DNA of 64,000 bases, taken from the NCBI RefSeq assembly GCF_016801865.2, contig NC_068938.1:194639788-194703787 (forward strand). The letters run 5' to 3'. Position numbers and translations under genes: made by a program. Below, one piece after another: positions 24,641 to 36,551 of this stretch. This stretch comes from Culex pipiens pallens. Its lineage: Eukaryota; Arthropoda; Insecta; Diptera; Culicidae. The first letter of the stretch is position 1. The number at the start of each line of letters is the position of its first letter. A model generated the notes under the pieces. The model did not search any database and had not been told where the DNA came from. It saw nothing but the letters and a program-made list of their open reading frames with translations.

Positions 24641-25335
24641 CTGGCGCGAGAGGGGGAGTGAGAGGGTGGTGCTCTCTCTCACTTCTCACTTACACCTGTA
24701 CACACACACGCGCGCGCTCCGGTTGCTCTGCGTTTTGTTTGTGTGCTTTCCGTCTCGTTCTTCTTTGTTCTGGCTGTTCTTCGCTGCTCCTTTTTTTCTT
24801 CCTTCCACTGAATTTTTAATTCATTCGCGGGGCATCAACCACGTACACACACACACACATACGCACACTAGCACAGTGACGCGACCCTTCACACACAAAC
24901 ACAACTCCAGACTGGGGCCGCAGAGCCTTCTTCGATTTCGGAATCAAAAATCCTGAGATGAAAAAAACGGCAAGGCAAAAATCCTTTTTCCCATCAAACA
25001 CACTCTGCTTTCACTCGACTTTGGTCGCGAGCCACTTCCGGGCAACTTCCGGCGCACAGATTGTCCACTTTGCGCCCGGCAAAACTTAATTTTTCACGCG
25101 AAAAACGACGTCCGACATTTGCACACACCTTTCCGAGTTGGGATCCGAGTCGCGTTTTTTCCTTCCTTCTTTTGTTTCTTCTTTTTCTTGTGACTTTTTT
25201 GACGCTCCGTCAGAGTGCACGGAACACGCAGCGAGAGCGAGAGGTGAATACGGAGAAGCGATTGGGGCGAAAGAGACGGAGCGAGCGCGAGTGCGCAATT
25301 TTTTGTTGTTGGGGTGCGTTCGCGTGTTATACCAG
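24641..25335 (-). promoter_or_regulatory. Candidate Asx promoter and first noncoding exon
   Basis: On the minus strand a GC-rich, CpG-bearing stretch (GCGCACTCGCGCTCGCTCCG near 25295-25276; CGCGAAAAA and CCGGAAGT motifs near 25100-25030) runs to a strong donor, CGCGCCAG|GTGAGATTG, with the exon end at 24641. It has (GT)n and (GA)n tracts, typical of insect 5' UTR DNA. Orientation and the need of Asx for an upstream exon favour Asx; the intron to 3878 would be about 20.8 kb. Transcript data are needed to choose between this and the candidate at 18735. Confidence 0.4.
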
Positions 25336-27490
25336 TTTGGAAAGTGTACACGCACATTCGAAATTACTCAGATGACGTCCAAAACCAACTTTTTTTTATT
25401 ATGGGTTTGCATACATGTAGAAAATCTCAAAATTTCATGTTTTCAGCACCATTCATTTTGAGAAAAACGCAATTGAATGTTGAGCATTATTTTTCAAATT
25501 CCATTTTAATATAAAAGTAAAAGAAGAAATTATAATGATAACAAACGATGAATAACGTTGCTTTTATTGATACTTGATAATCCATATTCAATTTAACATT
25601 ATTTCCGTAATTATATTTAGGAAAAACAAAAATAACTTCAACTCATCAACGTTTATATCACCCTGATGTCATTTGAGGGGAAGCTTATTAGAGAGGTAAC
25701 TTATTAGGAGTACTTTCAGAATATGCAATAACCAAGAAAGTGTCCAAATGTACATGATGTTTTTTGAAATGTTGGCTTCGAAATATCAGTAAATCCATTC
25801 AAAGATGAATGTACATTTTCTAAATAAAATGCAAATTGAACATTTTTGAGGCCATAAAATCGGTTAAACCATCTGAATTATACAAATTTTTGAATTAAAT
25901 TATATCCTCCCTTCCTTTCACCACTCAGAATTGATAGATTTTCGTCTGCCAGATTTCCCCAGATTTTTTATTGATACTTTGCCTGATTTTTCAAATTTTG
26001 ACCTGGTAAACCTGGTTATGGCAGTGTAAACCTAAGTACGGAGATCGGAAGGAACGCAGCCAAGGATTATGCATTTTTTCGTTTTCAAATTTTAAACTAA
26101 ATTTTTATGTTTAGACTTTTTTGTCCTTTAACTCTCAAATTCATATTCCTACATTCCAACGTTCTTCAACTCCAAAAATGTTAAAATCTTAAATTCGTAA
26201 CTCAAACTACAGAAAATCAGACATTTTTGGAGTAATATTCTAGGATATAAATCAAAATTTTGAGAAAGCTAACGATTTCGTGATTCTTTGGTCTTACCGG
26301 ATCTAGAACTACACATTTCTAAATTCTAAAATTTGAAATAAAAAATATAATTTTCAATTTGTTTGTTTAATTCAAACGATACCATTTTGTTTCAGGTTAG
26401 GAAGTAAATATTCCTAAATATTCAAAATCCAATATTTCAAAATCCAAATAAAAAAAAACACATTCACACCGCAATCTGCGAACCTCTGAAAACCTCGCTG
26501 AAAACCGCAATAAAAGGACATGATAAGAGATTGACCCATCACTAGGTAAATTCCAAATGAGAGCTCATCCTGACCACGGGCAACCATCCCTGTACGGTCT
26601 TGATGTTTGTATGGGGAAAATCATCAAAATGTATGGAGAAAAGCAACTGTTCCAGTTTTTTACCTGTGGAGGCCCTTCACTGGAGGCCCAGGGATGCCAT
26701 GTCTACGGATTTCTCCGTAGATCTACGGATTTCAGCCATTTTTACGGATCTACGGATTGATCTCCAAAATCTACGGATTTTCATACCGGCCGATAATTGT
26801 ATGAAGGACGTGAAATTATATTTTTGGGTGATAAAAATGTTTTATGAAAACGTGTTGAACAATCTGTTTTAATTTAATTTTTTTTTAATTGAAATTTTGT
26901 GGATCGTTAAATTGAAAAGCCGTTTAGGAGAAATGAGGCGATGGCTTAAATCCAGTGCCGCTTATAGATAAGTAATCGATCTATTGGGTTGAAGTCCCCA
27001 AGTCGATAATCGAAAAATAATCATGTTGGTGTAAATAAAACATTAATAAATATTTTAAAACAAAATCGTAACATAAGTTAAACTTGAGTTAAAAGGCAAA
27101 TTTGGATTTAAATTAGAACATGTGGTGTATATTGGGCCCAAGTAACAATAACCCTAAGGGTTAAGCACTTCGAGTATACCACATACCGCGTATGGCGCGC
27201 GTACCATACGCGCATAATACTGGCCTGATACTGGCATATTATGCGCAACTTTTGGACACGATTTATATCAGTGTAGTTGTCAAAATCGATCAAAATAGTA
27301 AACAAGGCTAGACACAAGACCTAACACAAGACAAGTTAATTCGGCAATATGAAAAATTAAAGATTTTGAAAAAGGATTTGTTGCTAATTCTGTTGGCAGT
27401 TCATCCGCATTTCGGGACGGAACCGAGCAGTGATTATTTGACTTCCATCGGCCAAATGATTATATTTTTATTAATTCAAACGGATAAATG
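25336..27490. other. Intergenic DNA with short repeats
   Basis: No gene. At 26697-26780 the motif CTACGGAT recurs five or more times in both orientations. At 27187-27212 the arms CGCGTATGG and CCATACGCG form a 9 bp stem. The part near 26590-26650 resembles 12370-12425. The rest is AT-rich. Confidence 0.4.
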
Positions 27491-27499
27491 GAAGGAATC

Positions 27500-28140
27500 C
27501 TAATCCAAGCGCAAAGATCCGGGAAAATTGCCTGCGCATCGTTCACCGTCTCGACCATGATAAAGGAGGATTCTACTTTCGTTTTTCTTTCGTATCAGGG
27601 CGTTCAGGATCTTTCTCTATGGTTGCGGAGGTTCTTTTGTTCGGCGATATTTTCATTGAGTTTGTTGTGGCTGGCGGTGAGGACTTACTGGAGTTGGGGG
27701 AAGTCGAGTTTGCGCTTTTCCTTAGTTGGCAAGTTGTGAGCGACAAACATTCGACAAACATGAGTGCGGATTAGGAGTTGTCAACGACTTTTTTCAGGTC
27801 AAAAAGTTTGGTTTGGAATTGCTCTTTTTGTTCGAGCAAGGGCTGGAGCGCCTCAAACTTTTCATCGTGTTTGGCGAGGATCTCCAAAACCTGATCCCGT
27901 TCTTGATTCAGCTCGACGATCTTCTTTTATGTTTAAGCAACTCAGACACCTCTTTAAAGTGGCCTTCCGGTACGACGAATTGCCTCGCGATGCAGTCCGC
28001 GCCACGACAACTCCGTCTTGGGAACCAACTCAAATGAACCGTCTTTCAGGTCAAGAATCTGGCTACAGTTCTGCGTATTTGGATGCTTCGACGAACTGTG
28101 CAACAGCATTTTGCAACTCGCCGATAGCATTGCCGTTCCC
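27500..28140 (-). pseudogene. Decayed coding-like sequence, unidentified, coiled-coil
   Basis: On the minus strand several frames read as Glu/Lys/Leu-rich, coiled-coil-like protein interrupted by stops and shifts. One runs KIVELNQERDQVLEILAKHD into a stop near 27774, and another near 27640 reads HNKLNENIAEQKNLRNHRE. Base composition is coding-like and GC-richer than the flanks. I do not recognise the parent. It lies in the same orientation as the adjoining 6PGD pseudogene, so both may have arrived together. Confidence in decay is moderate; identity is unknown. Confidence 0.45.
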
Positions 28141-28299
28141 CAGCCAAAATAATATTCAGGAATTTAATCAGTAGGTACTTGACAAAATGTAGACAAAATC
28201 CTAAACATCCACTTTTATTACAAAAAAGAAGAAAACAATTTCGAAATCTAACCGAATGGGCAACAAGAAATAACGACTGATGGAGACGGTGTCCTCTGT

Positions 28300-28970
28300 T
28301 TAATGGAATGTAGAGGAATTAACCAGCGGCATCGTGCTCGTCACACAGTACCAGCGGAAACGTTGAAGCCCTTGCCGGTCCAGTTGGTGTGCAAAAACTT
28401 GTAGTCCCGCTGGGCCTGCAGCAGATTCGCGGACAGTCGCTCCGAGCGATAGCCATCGAAGAAGACACTGGGACGCCCGGCTAACGACCTCACGCCACGA
28501 CTGCTGGTTCTCCACGATGTCGTTCTTGAAGAAGTTGTCCAGCAGCAGATGCGACATCGCCGGATTGCGCACGAACGCGTTCCGAATGTTTCCGAGGAAG
28601 ACACTGCGGATGATGCAACCTTCATGCCACATCAACGCGATTCCATCGAAGTTCAGGTTCCATTTGTACTCGTTGGCGGCCTTGCGCAGCAGCATGAAGC
28701 CCTGGGCGTACGAGACGGTGTTGACACAGGTCAGGGCGTTGCGGATGTGCGTGAGGAACGCCTTACGGTCGGCAACGTTAAGCTTGGGGGCGGGCCGGCG
28801 AGTTGCTTGCTAGCCTTGGTACGTTCCTCCTTTAGAGGGACAGGCAACGCGAGAATACGGCCTCGCCGATCACTGTGACCGGAACTCCGTGGTGCAGAGC
28901 AGCGATCGCCGTCCACTTGCCGGTTCCCTTCTGGCCAGCCGTGTCCCGAATACGCTCCAGCAACCAGCAA
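28300..28970 (-). pseudogene. 6-Phosphogluconate dehydrogenase pseudogene, 5'-truncated
   Basis: The parent enzyme oxidises 6-phosphogluconate to ribulose 5-phosphate with NADP in the pentose phosphate pathway. Seen: the C-terminal half of the family in order but in three frames: LLERIRDTAGQKGTGKWTAI, then KLNVADRKAFLTHIRNALTC, FDGIALMWHEGCIIRSVFLG and FFDGYRSERLSANLLQAQRD with LHTNWTGKGFNVSAGT. Frame changes fall near 28835 and again near 28480-28440. The N-terminal NADP-binding half is missing (family about 480 residues; roughly the last 220 remain). There are no introns, which fits a processed copy, though no poly(A) was located. Not functional as read. Confidence 0.9.
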
Positions 28971-29170
28971 AGCAAACTGAACCTAACAATAAAAAACAGC
29001 ATCAGAGTTTGACGTTGAGAAATGTCAAATCTTTCCACACTGAAATAAATCTTCTTAATAATGATTAATACTGAAGTCCATACCATACGCACGATATCGA
29101 GTATGATACTGACTACATACACACTCCATACACACCTCAGTATCAGAAGTGATTTGCCCTTAGCAATAAC
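28971..29170. other. No gene seen
   Basis: AT-rich spacer after the pseudogene. Confidence 0.3.
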
Positions 29171-29802
29171 CCCATCAGTGGGGGTGACTATGGGTCAAAA
29201 AACGATACACCTCTCGTAATTTCTTAATAACAAAAACAATTTGAATAACATCGAAAATCTTTTATCGTAGAATTGTTCTTAGATAGTTTACTAACATTTT
29301 CCCAAAATATGGTGAAATTTGATGGACTCTACCTTTAATGGCAATCGTTTGAAAATTGACCCAATCTTACCCCTTTGAGAGGGTGACATTGGGTCAAATG
29401 AAACTAAAATGATGCTCAAATACAAAGATATAGTAAAAACAAGTCATCCAACAGTGTTTCTTGTTCGAGAAAATCGTATTGACATGCTAAAATATTGGAA
29501 GAGAGATTTTCAAATATTTGGGTACTTTTTGATCAATTCCAACAAAAAATTTAAAAAGTTGATTTTTCGAGAGGTCATTTTTGGCCAAAAACGTACTTCA
29601 TCTTTAGACAGCTGCTAAAATGACAGGATTTGTTCTAGGAACGAGATTTTTTCAGAAAAGTCATCTTAAGATGTCCCTTGCACAACCCTTTTAACAGAAT
29701 TTAGTTTCATTGAGAAGTACCTGAGGAATGGTAAAATCCTTAAAAAAAATACATTGACTCAATCTCACCCCCCAGACCCATTGATGTCACCCCCACTGAC
29801 GG
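29171..29802. mobile_element. ~630 bp element with CAGTGGGGGTGAC ends
   Basis: The left end CCCATCAGTGGGGGTGACTA with GGGTCA mirrors the right end GACCCATTGATGTCACCCCC with ACTGACGG. An internal subrepeat, GAGGGTGACATTGGGTCAAA, lies at about 29378-29397. No coding frame of note. It is read as a non-autonomous inverted-repeat element; the target duplication was not resolved. Confidence 0.65.
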
Positions 29803-31316
29803 TATCCCAAAACATCCTGTTTTTTTCGGAATCAACTCCTTGCGCTTTGCGATGTTCTACAAAGTTATTCTCCGGATCAAAACCATTAACAAAAATTGAG
29901 AGTAGGAATATTTTATAGGGTTTTGAGAAACTTTCTCTAAGAAGAGATTACAAGTGGAAATTCCACATTTTTTCCTGTGTTCATGAGGTCATTTTTTGTA
30001 ACTTTTGCTCTACGAAAAACGTTACTTTTCTTCAGGGATGCACCTTGGGTCCAAGGGGCCCATGGCGAAGCATCAATTTGGCGCCCTCCGTAATATTTCC
30101 ACATTTTGATAAATTGATTTTAAATTTGAATGTTTGCCGATTGCTTTAAAGAATTCTGATTAAAAAATTGCAATTGGGGTAGTAAACAGGTTGATAAAAA
30201 AATCCCTTACCCAGTTTTCTTGTTGCAGTATTTTCAAATCGATGATTTAATTTCTAGTTTTTATTTCTACTTTAAATTGATATGAAATTTAAAAATACAA
30301 TTTAAAAAATCAAATATTGAAACTGTTTTTTTTTCGATTAATTTCAGCATTAAAAAAATTGAAATGTGTGAGTTGGCATTTGGTATCCCCTAAAACATAT
30401 CAGAGTTATGTATCTTGAAAATAGGAGTGCAATCAACTCAACATTAATATGCATTTCCCTGTGTTTATAAGACACATTCTCCGGACTAGTATACCAGAAG
30501 GAAAATTTTAAAACTTGATTTAATGGCGAAATATATGTTGTGATTGAATTGTTTATAGTTAAGGCTTGTGAAACCAACATTTAAAAACATTTAAAGATTT
30601 ATAACCTTGACTTGCGACGCAAATTAAAAATAAATTGCAAAAAACGCCTCAAAACCTCCTTCGGAATCCTGAAATATATCCGGAGGTCAGGAACCATTTT
30701 TCCAAAGCATATCATATCCAGAAAATAGAATAAATCTCTCATCAAAAAACACGAACGTAGAACAGCAACCGAAACGTTAAACCCTTAGCCCAATGTCTTA
30801 TGGCAAATTTATTTACTTTCAGAATCTGTAAAAATATTGAGGATGTTTTCTTTGAAATTTCCGAGTTATTGTAAAGTATGCACTTCGGAAGAAACCGGTC
30901 AAGAAAAAATTCAAATGGGCAGCTGCGGTGGAGAAAGCAAGCCAGAGAGGGTCAAGAAAAGCCCGAAGAAAACGTTCCCTCTCTTTTGTCCTGCCGTTCG
31001 TAAAGCTGTTTCTTGACCCCTTTCCTTCCGATCTGCAGACTAGCCTTATAGCAAAAAACTGAAAAAAGAAACAGTTTGTTCAAACATATTTTGAATTTTT
31101 GTAAAACTTCCACAAAAGTTTTTTTGCATTTTGATTGTAAGACAGATCGGTTGTCATTTTAAATTAGTTTTAAATGAAGATCAGGAAACGGACATATGCA
31201 TATAAAATTATGAAAAAACAAATTTTCAAAAAATCATTTATATTTTGTAGTTTATGTACAGTAGCACAACTGTGTTTCGTAAAATTAGGCATGAAATTTG
31301 TATTTATTTTTGGTTG
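29803..31316. other. AT-rich intergenic DNA, no gene
   Basis: 29985-30035 is a short copy of repeat E (GCTCTACGAAAAACGTTAC). At 30895-31035 an imperfect inverted repeat pairs GGTCAAGAAA with TTTCTTGACC and GAGAGGG with CCCTCTC. Nothing else is supported. Confidence 0.4.
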
Positions 31317-31339
31317 ATCTTGATAAAACCTTAATTCGA

Positions 31340-31975
31340 GAAAAAAATCCTGAACTGCAAATTGGAGACAAATGACGGTGTTTTGAAGATTTAGTTTTTT
31401 AGTTTTTTTTTGTGAATTTTGGTTTGGGGCGTTCGGTGTCTTAAAATACAAGAAGAAGTGCAGCCGAGGTGTGTTGTTGGCCATCCCATCAGCATAAAAA
31501 GCAGCTGGAAAACCTTTCTAGAGTAACGGCTCTGGATATTCTGGTCACCACGTTTACCAGTTCATTATCTGCGGAGAACTTCAGTCAAAACATTAAGGAG
31601 GAGCTTCTACTAATTTGGTGAGATCAACCCAAAAAAAACTGACATTGCATTAATCATTGCCACTTAACTAAATACACGCTGATCCCATTTTTGCCTTATG
31701 GGATTGGAAGTTTAAAGATAGGTCGAGGACCCGTCAGGTTCTTGCTCTATGTTTAGGCGGGGCCGGACAATGCCCAATGGCCTCGGAATTGGACCGCAAG
31801 GAGCTCTGTCATTCTGAAATGGGTCATTGGAAGCAGCGCGAGGGCTAACACCACCTAATGTCCGGGACTGCAATAAGTTGTATCAGCATAAACCAAGTCT
31901 GATACAGATTATACTTTCCCATAATTTCGTAGCCGGCCTACGGATATTGGATTGGTTGAACACACACACACACAC
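31340..31975 (+). mobile_element. Retroposon sharing the SINE 3' module, 23 bp target duplication
   Basis: The 23 bases at 31317-31339 recur at 31976-31998 (core TTGATAAAACCTTAATTCGA). The right half, from about 31665 on, matches the 3' part of the SINE at 16283-16853, including the terminal (CA)n run. The left half is unrelated to that SINE and has no clear A and B boxes. It may be a chimera or a 5'-truncated LINE whose 3' end the SINE borrows. Confidence 0.75.
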
Positions 31976-31998
31976 ATCTTGATAAAACCTTAATTCGA

Positions 31999-32712
31999 TT
32001 TTAGGGTCTTCTTTAAAAAGAAAACTATTTGTTTTGGAAAAATATTTTGGGTTCCCAAGACACCAACCATCTGGAATTTCAAAACAAACGTTTGATAGTT
32101 GAGTGAACTCCGTGTAAAAGGGGTGTCAAACTAAAAAGTGACCCCGTTCGTTTGACAACAGTTGGTGTCAAACCATCGGGTTTTGAGTGTATTGGCGCAG
32201 TACCCTTTTAAAAGGGTACCGCAATGGAGTGATGCGCTCGCTAGCGACATCTACGAGTCATTTGCAATCTATTTTGACAGTGGCGCCATCTAGCGTCTTG
32301 CTCTTTGCCGTATTGATGAGATCCTTTAGTTTTCCAGACTACTCAAGGAACAGGGAGCACCTGATCGAAGTACAAACCGGCGTTTTTTCTCTCCGAGATC
32401 AGCCGGAAAAGGGGAAAATCGATGGCAGTTTGAGCCACTGGCCTTTTTTTATCAAGCACCACAATTGAAACAGAAAACAAAAAGAAACATTCTTAGTAAT
32501 TTTCAAGACAACGTCGGCTTATTTCCAAACACCGGAACTGTCGCTGTTTCCTCTGGCAGATCCAAGGTTGGTTGGCCAACAAAAGACGTCCTTAGGTGGG
32601 CGTTTCGTTTTTCTGCAAGAAAGAAAATAATCTTCAACCATGCACAACAATTACTTATTACTGAATTAAGTTAAATTTACTGAAATCTGCACTACTGAAA
32701 TTTTTAGTAAAT
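31999..32712. other. MITE fragment, short palindrome, no gene
   Basis: 32092-32192 matches half of the MITE at 34735-34952 (GTGTCAAACTAAAAAGTGAC, ending GGGTTTTGAGTGTA). It is followed by the perfect palindrome GTACCCTTTTAAAAGGGTAC at 32200-32219. The open frame at 32187-32468 is not protein-like. Confidence 0.45.
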
Positions 32713-33900
32713 GGGTAATTCTCTACCAACTCACACGAAATCGGGAAAAGTTGCCCCGACCCCTCTTCGATTTGCGTGAAACTTTGTCCTAAGGGGTAAC
32801 TTTTGTCCCTGATCACGAATTCGAGGTCCGTTTTTTGATATCTCGTGACGGAGGGGCGGTACGACCCCTTCCATTTTTGAACATGCGAAAAAAGAGGTGT
32901 TTTTCAATAATTTGCAGCCTGAAACGGTGATGAGATAGAAATTTGGTGTCAAAGGGACTTTTATGTAAAATTAGACGCCCGATTTGATGGCGTACTCAGA
33001 ATTCCGAAAAAACCTATTTTTCATCGAAAAAAACACTAAAAAAGTTTTAAAAATTCTCCCATTTTCCGTTACTCGACTGTAAAAAATTTTGGAACATGTC
33101 ATTTTATGGGAAATTTAATGTACTTTTCGAATCTACATTGTCCCAGAAGGGTCATTTTTTCATTTAGAACAAAATTTTTTATTTTAAAATTTCGTGTTTT
33201 TTCTAACTTTGCAGGGTTATTTTTTAGAGTGTAACAATGTTCTACAAAGTTGTAGAGCAGACAATTACAAAAATTTAAAACTTTTTTTCGTAAAATCGTG
33301 ATAACTTGTGATGTTTATAAGCAAACCCCTTATGTATATATATCAAAAATTTTGTAATTGTCTGCTCTACAACTTTGTAGAACATTGTTACACTCTAAAA
33401 AATAACCCTGCAAAGTTAGAAAAAACAGGAAATTTTAAAATGAAAAATTTTGTTCTAAATGAAAAAATGACCCTTCTGGGACAATGTAGATTCGAAAAGT
33501 ACATTAAATTTCCCATAAAATGACATGTTCCAAAATTTTTTACAGTCGAGTAACGGAAAATGGGAGAATTTTTAAAACTTTTTTAGTGTTTTTTTCGATG
33601 AAAAATAGGTTTTTTCGGAATTCTGAGTACGCCATCAAATCGGGCGTCTAATTTTACATAAAAGTCCCTTTGACACCAAATTTCTATCTCATCACCGTTT
33701 CAGGCTGCAAATTATTGAAAAACACCTCTTTTTTCGCATGTTCAAAAATGGAAGGGGTCGTACCGCCCCTCCGTCACGAGATATCAAAAAACGGACCTCG
33801 GATTCGTGATCAGGGACAAAAGTTACCCCTTAGGACAAAGTTTCACGCAAATCGAAGAGGGGTCGGGGCAACTGCTGTGTGAGTTGGCGGAGAATTACCC
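32713..33900. repeat. 1.19 kb near-perfect palindrome
   Basis: GGGTAATTCTC starts the left arm and GAGAATTACCC ends the right arm. The arms are about 590 bp and so alike that the same 68-residue non-gene reading occurs in both, and they meet near 33300-33345. Both flanks carry AAAT, a possible short target duplication. A diverged single arm recurs at 62410-63147. No transposase is present. Confidence 0.85.
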
Positions 33901-34734
33901 AAATGTATCTTGCTGAAATTTCAGCAAACTTTGAAAGCTCCATACAAATTTTAACTGATGTTCAGCGAAAAACTAACTGATGATTTCAGTAGTGCAGTTT
34001 TCAGTAAATATTAACTGAAAACATACATCAGAATTTGCTGTGTAGGGTTTTGAAAATATTCAGTATTTATTCTTAAACCAGGATAAACAGTGACCGCGCG
34101 GCCATTATTGGCATCGAGCGCAGTCCAACGAGTCCAACCGATCGTCCCGTTGAAGAGGTACAGAGATTAGGCCAAATGTTTCAGCTTGTCCAGGTTCTTA
34201 CGGGTCAGATGCTGGACAGGTTATTCGTCGGTGTCCGGAGAACCGGGCCTCAAACTAAACTTATAAAGCCAGGACATTTCCGGAAAACTCAAGATCTGAC
34301 ATGTCCAAAAAAAAAACAAAACGAAATTCTTATTTCTACATGCAGGGCTGCGCTGGCGTTATTTTCGACAAATGGAGATACACTTTTTACAGGGTAAACC
34401 CAGCGAGGTGCAGCCAAAGTGTAGTTTTCACCCTTTTAAACGGATATAATGTTCTCTTTTGCTCAAATACCCTTTAAAAGGATACTTTTAACCCTTTCAA
34501 CCGGTAATTTTAGTTTTGAGTGTAAGGATGGCTAATTTAGGGTTCCGACCTCGGTTCCGACAAGAGTTCCGATCTGTAAAACTAGTTCTGGCGAGGGTTC
34601 TGTAGGAGGCGGCAACAAGAAAACCAGCTACAACTTTGAATCGAATGTAGCGGCAGGTTGCTTCCGGTTGCAATGAGTCCGAGAAATGGCATTACACACG
34701 CAGCACCAAATCTAAGTGCGCCGATCGAAAACTG
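33901..34734. other. No gene seen
   Basis: Moderately AT-rich. ACCCTTTTAAACGG and ACCCTTTAAAAGGATAC motifs at 34430-34490 resemble the palindrome at 32200. Nothing else is supported. Confidence 0.35.
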
Positions 34735-34952
34735 AGTGTACACTCAAACCCCGATGGATTGACACCAACGGGGTCACGTTTTAGTTTGACACCTCTTTTA
34801 CACGAAGTTCGTTTGTTTTGATAGTGTGAGTGAGCGCTGTGTAAAAAGTGACAGTTCGTCACTTTTTAGTTTGACTTTGACCAACCAACGGGGTACAAAC
34901 TAAAAAAAGTGTCAAACGAAAAAGTGACCAACCACCGGGGGTTGAGTGCACT
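34735..34952. mobile_element. ~218 bp MITE with AGTGTACACTCAA ends
   Basis: AGTGTACACTCAAACCCCG is mirrored by CCGGGGGTTGAGTGCACT. Inside, GTTTGACAC and GTGTCAAAC stretches pair across the element (AGTGAC, AACGGGGT). A truncated relative lies at 32092-32192. Confidence 0.7.
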
Positions 34953-34958
34953 GGGAGG

Positions 34959-35097
34959 GCCCAGTGACGATTCTAGCAGAGTTCTCAAAAAGCTGGATAT
35001 TCTAACAGCATTCTAGAAGAAATGTCAAGAGAAATGTTCCACCGTTCTAGCAGGATTCTGGCAGAACCAGCTCTGCTAGAATACTTCGTGACTGGGC
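34959..35097. mobile_element. 139 bp MITE with GCCCAGTGACG ends
   Basis: GCCCAGTGACGATTCTAGCA is mirrored by TGCTAGAATACTTCGTGACT followed by GGGC. A second internal TTCTAGCAGGATTCTGGCAG near 35045 repeats the arm motif. It lies 6 bp from the previous MITE. Confidence 0.7.
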
Positions 35098-35637
35098 GTG
35101 CGTGATATACACACAAAGTGAACTTGAAAAAAGAATAGAATGTATCCTTTTGAGGGATACTTCTGATTTTACTTCAATTTTTTTAACCGTGTAGCGAACG
35201 CTCTCCACAATTTATACCAGTTCTGACACCTTGACGTTATACCACTTTCCTCGAAATCGGATGACAGATTGACGTGGTGTCGCGACGACGACGGATTGAT
35301 TAGATTTTGATGGTGGCTGACCGCAGCAGCAAAAGAGTTTTCCTTTTTTAATTTCCCCACCGGGCATCCGCGTCGTCGTTGATCCGGGAGTCCAGAGATC
35401 CCGGCGGTGGGAATCCGTCGTCCCGTATTTGGGTTGTTTGAAAGCCGGGACTTTCAAGTCGTCTACCAAAAGAAGTGGAGTCGGAGGAAGAGGAGACAAA
35501 AATCGTGAGGCAACCCGCAAATAATGGTGCAATTTAGGTTTATCTAGGCCAGAAGTTCTTTTTTTTCTGTCGCTTATCTTTCTCCTCTTTTGGGTTTGTC
35601 AACTCATTGTGAAGATTTTTTGTGCGAAAAAATAAGG
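35098..35637 (+). promoter_or_regulatory. Rer1 promoter region and candidate noncoding exon 1
   Basis: A GC-richer stretch (35270-35530) upstream of Rer1 leads into AT-rich 5' UTR-like DNA and a strong donor, ATAAGG|GTGAGTAAT, with the exon end at 35637. The next acceptor is TTCTTTGCAG at 35832, leaving a 195 bp intron in the 5' UTR. The transcription start cannot be fixed by eye. Confidence 0.45.
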
Positions 35638-35664
35638 GTGAGTAATTTTTGTTTGTTTTTTGAA

Positions 35665-35799
35665 ATCGAGAAATTAAAAGTGAGAGTGTGTGCAACATGG
35701 AGTTAAACTTTCTGTGCAGTTGCTGTGAAGGTTCCCATGGCACTTCGAAAAGTTTAACTCCATGTTGCACGCACACACTCTCACTTTTAATTTCTCGAT
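35665..35799. repeat. Hairpin-forming inverted repeat in the Rer1 5' UTR intron
   Basis: The left arm 35665-35709 (45 bases) and right arm 35751-35799 (49 bases) are exact complements except for a 4-base GTGC duplication in one arm. The shared core is GAGAAATTAAAAGTGAGAGT. The loop is about 41 bases. It lies entirely within the inferred 195 bp intron. It could be a tiny foldback MITE or a structured intron RNA. Confidence 0.9.
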
Positions 35800-35884
35800 A
35801 GTGTTTATTCAAGTGATTCTGATTCTTTGCAGGGTTTGGCTAATTGGATTTGTCCTCGAGGGGAAGAGTGAGTGCGTGCACGAC

Positions 35885-36370
35885 ATGATGAACGAGGAGG
35901 TCGCGCCGAGCCGGAATGTGGTGTCGCAGTTCTTCAAACGGATCTCGCAGCTGTACCAGTTGCAGCTGGACCGGTGGACGCCGCACACCCGGATGCGCTG
36001 GGCCGGAGCGATCGTGCTCGTGCTGGCCTTCCTGCTGCGCGTCTTCACCAAACAGGGCTGGTACATTGTGACGTACGCGCTCGGGATCTACCACCTGAAC
36101 CTGTTTATCGCGTTCCTCACGCCCAAGATCGATCCGGCCCTGGATCTGGACGACGACGGCGGCCCCGAGCTGCCGACGCGCTCGAACGAAGAGTTCCGGC
36201 CGTTCATCCGGCGGCTGCCCGAGTTCAAGTTTTGGTACGCCATCTCCAAGAGCACCGTGATCGGCATCGTGTGCACCTTCTTCGACGCGTTCAACGTGCC
36301 CGTGTTCTGGCCCATCCTGGTCATGTACTTTATCACGCTGTTCTGCATCACCATGAAGCGGCAGATCAAG
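35885..36370 (+). CDS. Rer1, coding exon 1 of 2
   Basis: Retention in endoplasmic reticulum 1: a Golgi membrane receptor that returns escaped ER membrane proteins and unassembled complex subunits in COPI vesicles. Codons 1-162 start at MMNEEVAPSR; the second ATG, three bases on, is equally possible. Four hydrophobic segments fit the family: about 40-56 (AIVLVLAFLLRVF), 59-80 (WYIVTYALGIYHLNLFIAFL), 118-138 and 141-157 (PILVMYFITLFCITM). The stretch ending LPEFKFWYAISKS is typical Rer1. The exon closes at CAGATCAAG|GTAGGATC in phase 0, and the frame continues at 40578. The combined length of 189 residues matches yeast and human Rer1 (188 and 196). The ATG lies 52 bases after an acceptor at 35832. 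The frame further upstream (from 35762) is intron read-through and not used. Confidence 0.95.
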
Positions 36371-36551
36371 GTAGGATCTTTTACATGGTGTCGATTTCTG
36401 GAAAAAGTCAGGGTAAAACTGGAATTCTAGACTTTTTTTTGATTAGGTCCTATAAACATATGAATTGTCAGGGAATTTTATTTTGACCTAGACAAGTCAG
36501 GGAATTTTAAACTGGGTCAGAGAATTTGGATACTTCAAAATTCCATTTCTG
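36371..36551 (+). other. Rer1 intron 2, start
   Basis: GTAGGATC donor at 36371. 36431-36465 holds a fragment of foldback family A (TTTTTTTTGATTAGGTCCTA). The intron runs to the acceptor at 40577 (CGTCTCTTCCAG), 4,207 bp in all. Confidence 0.7.
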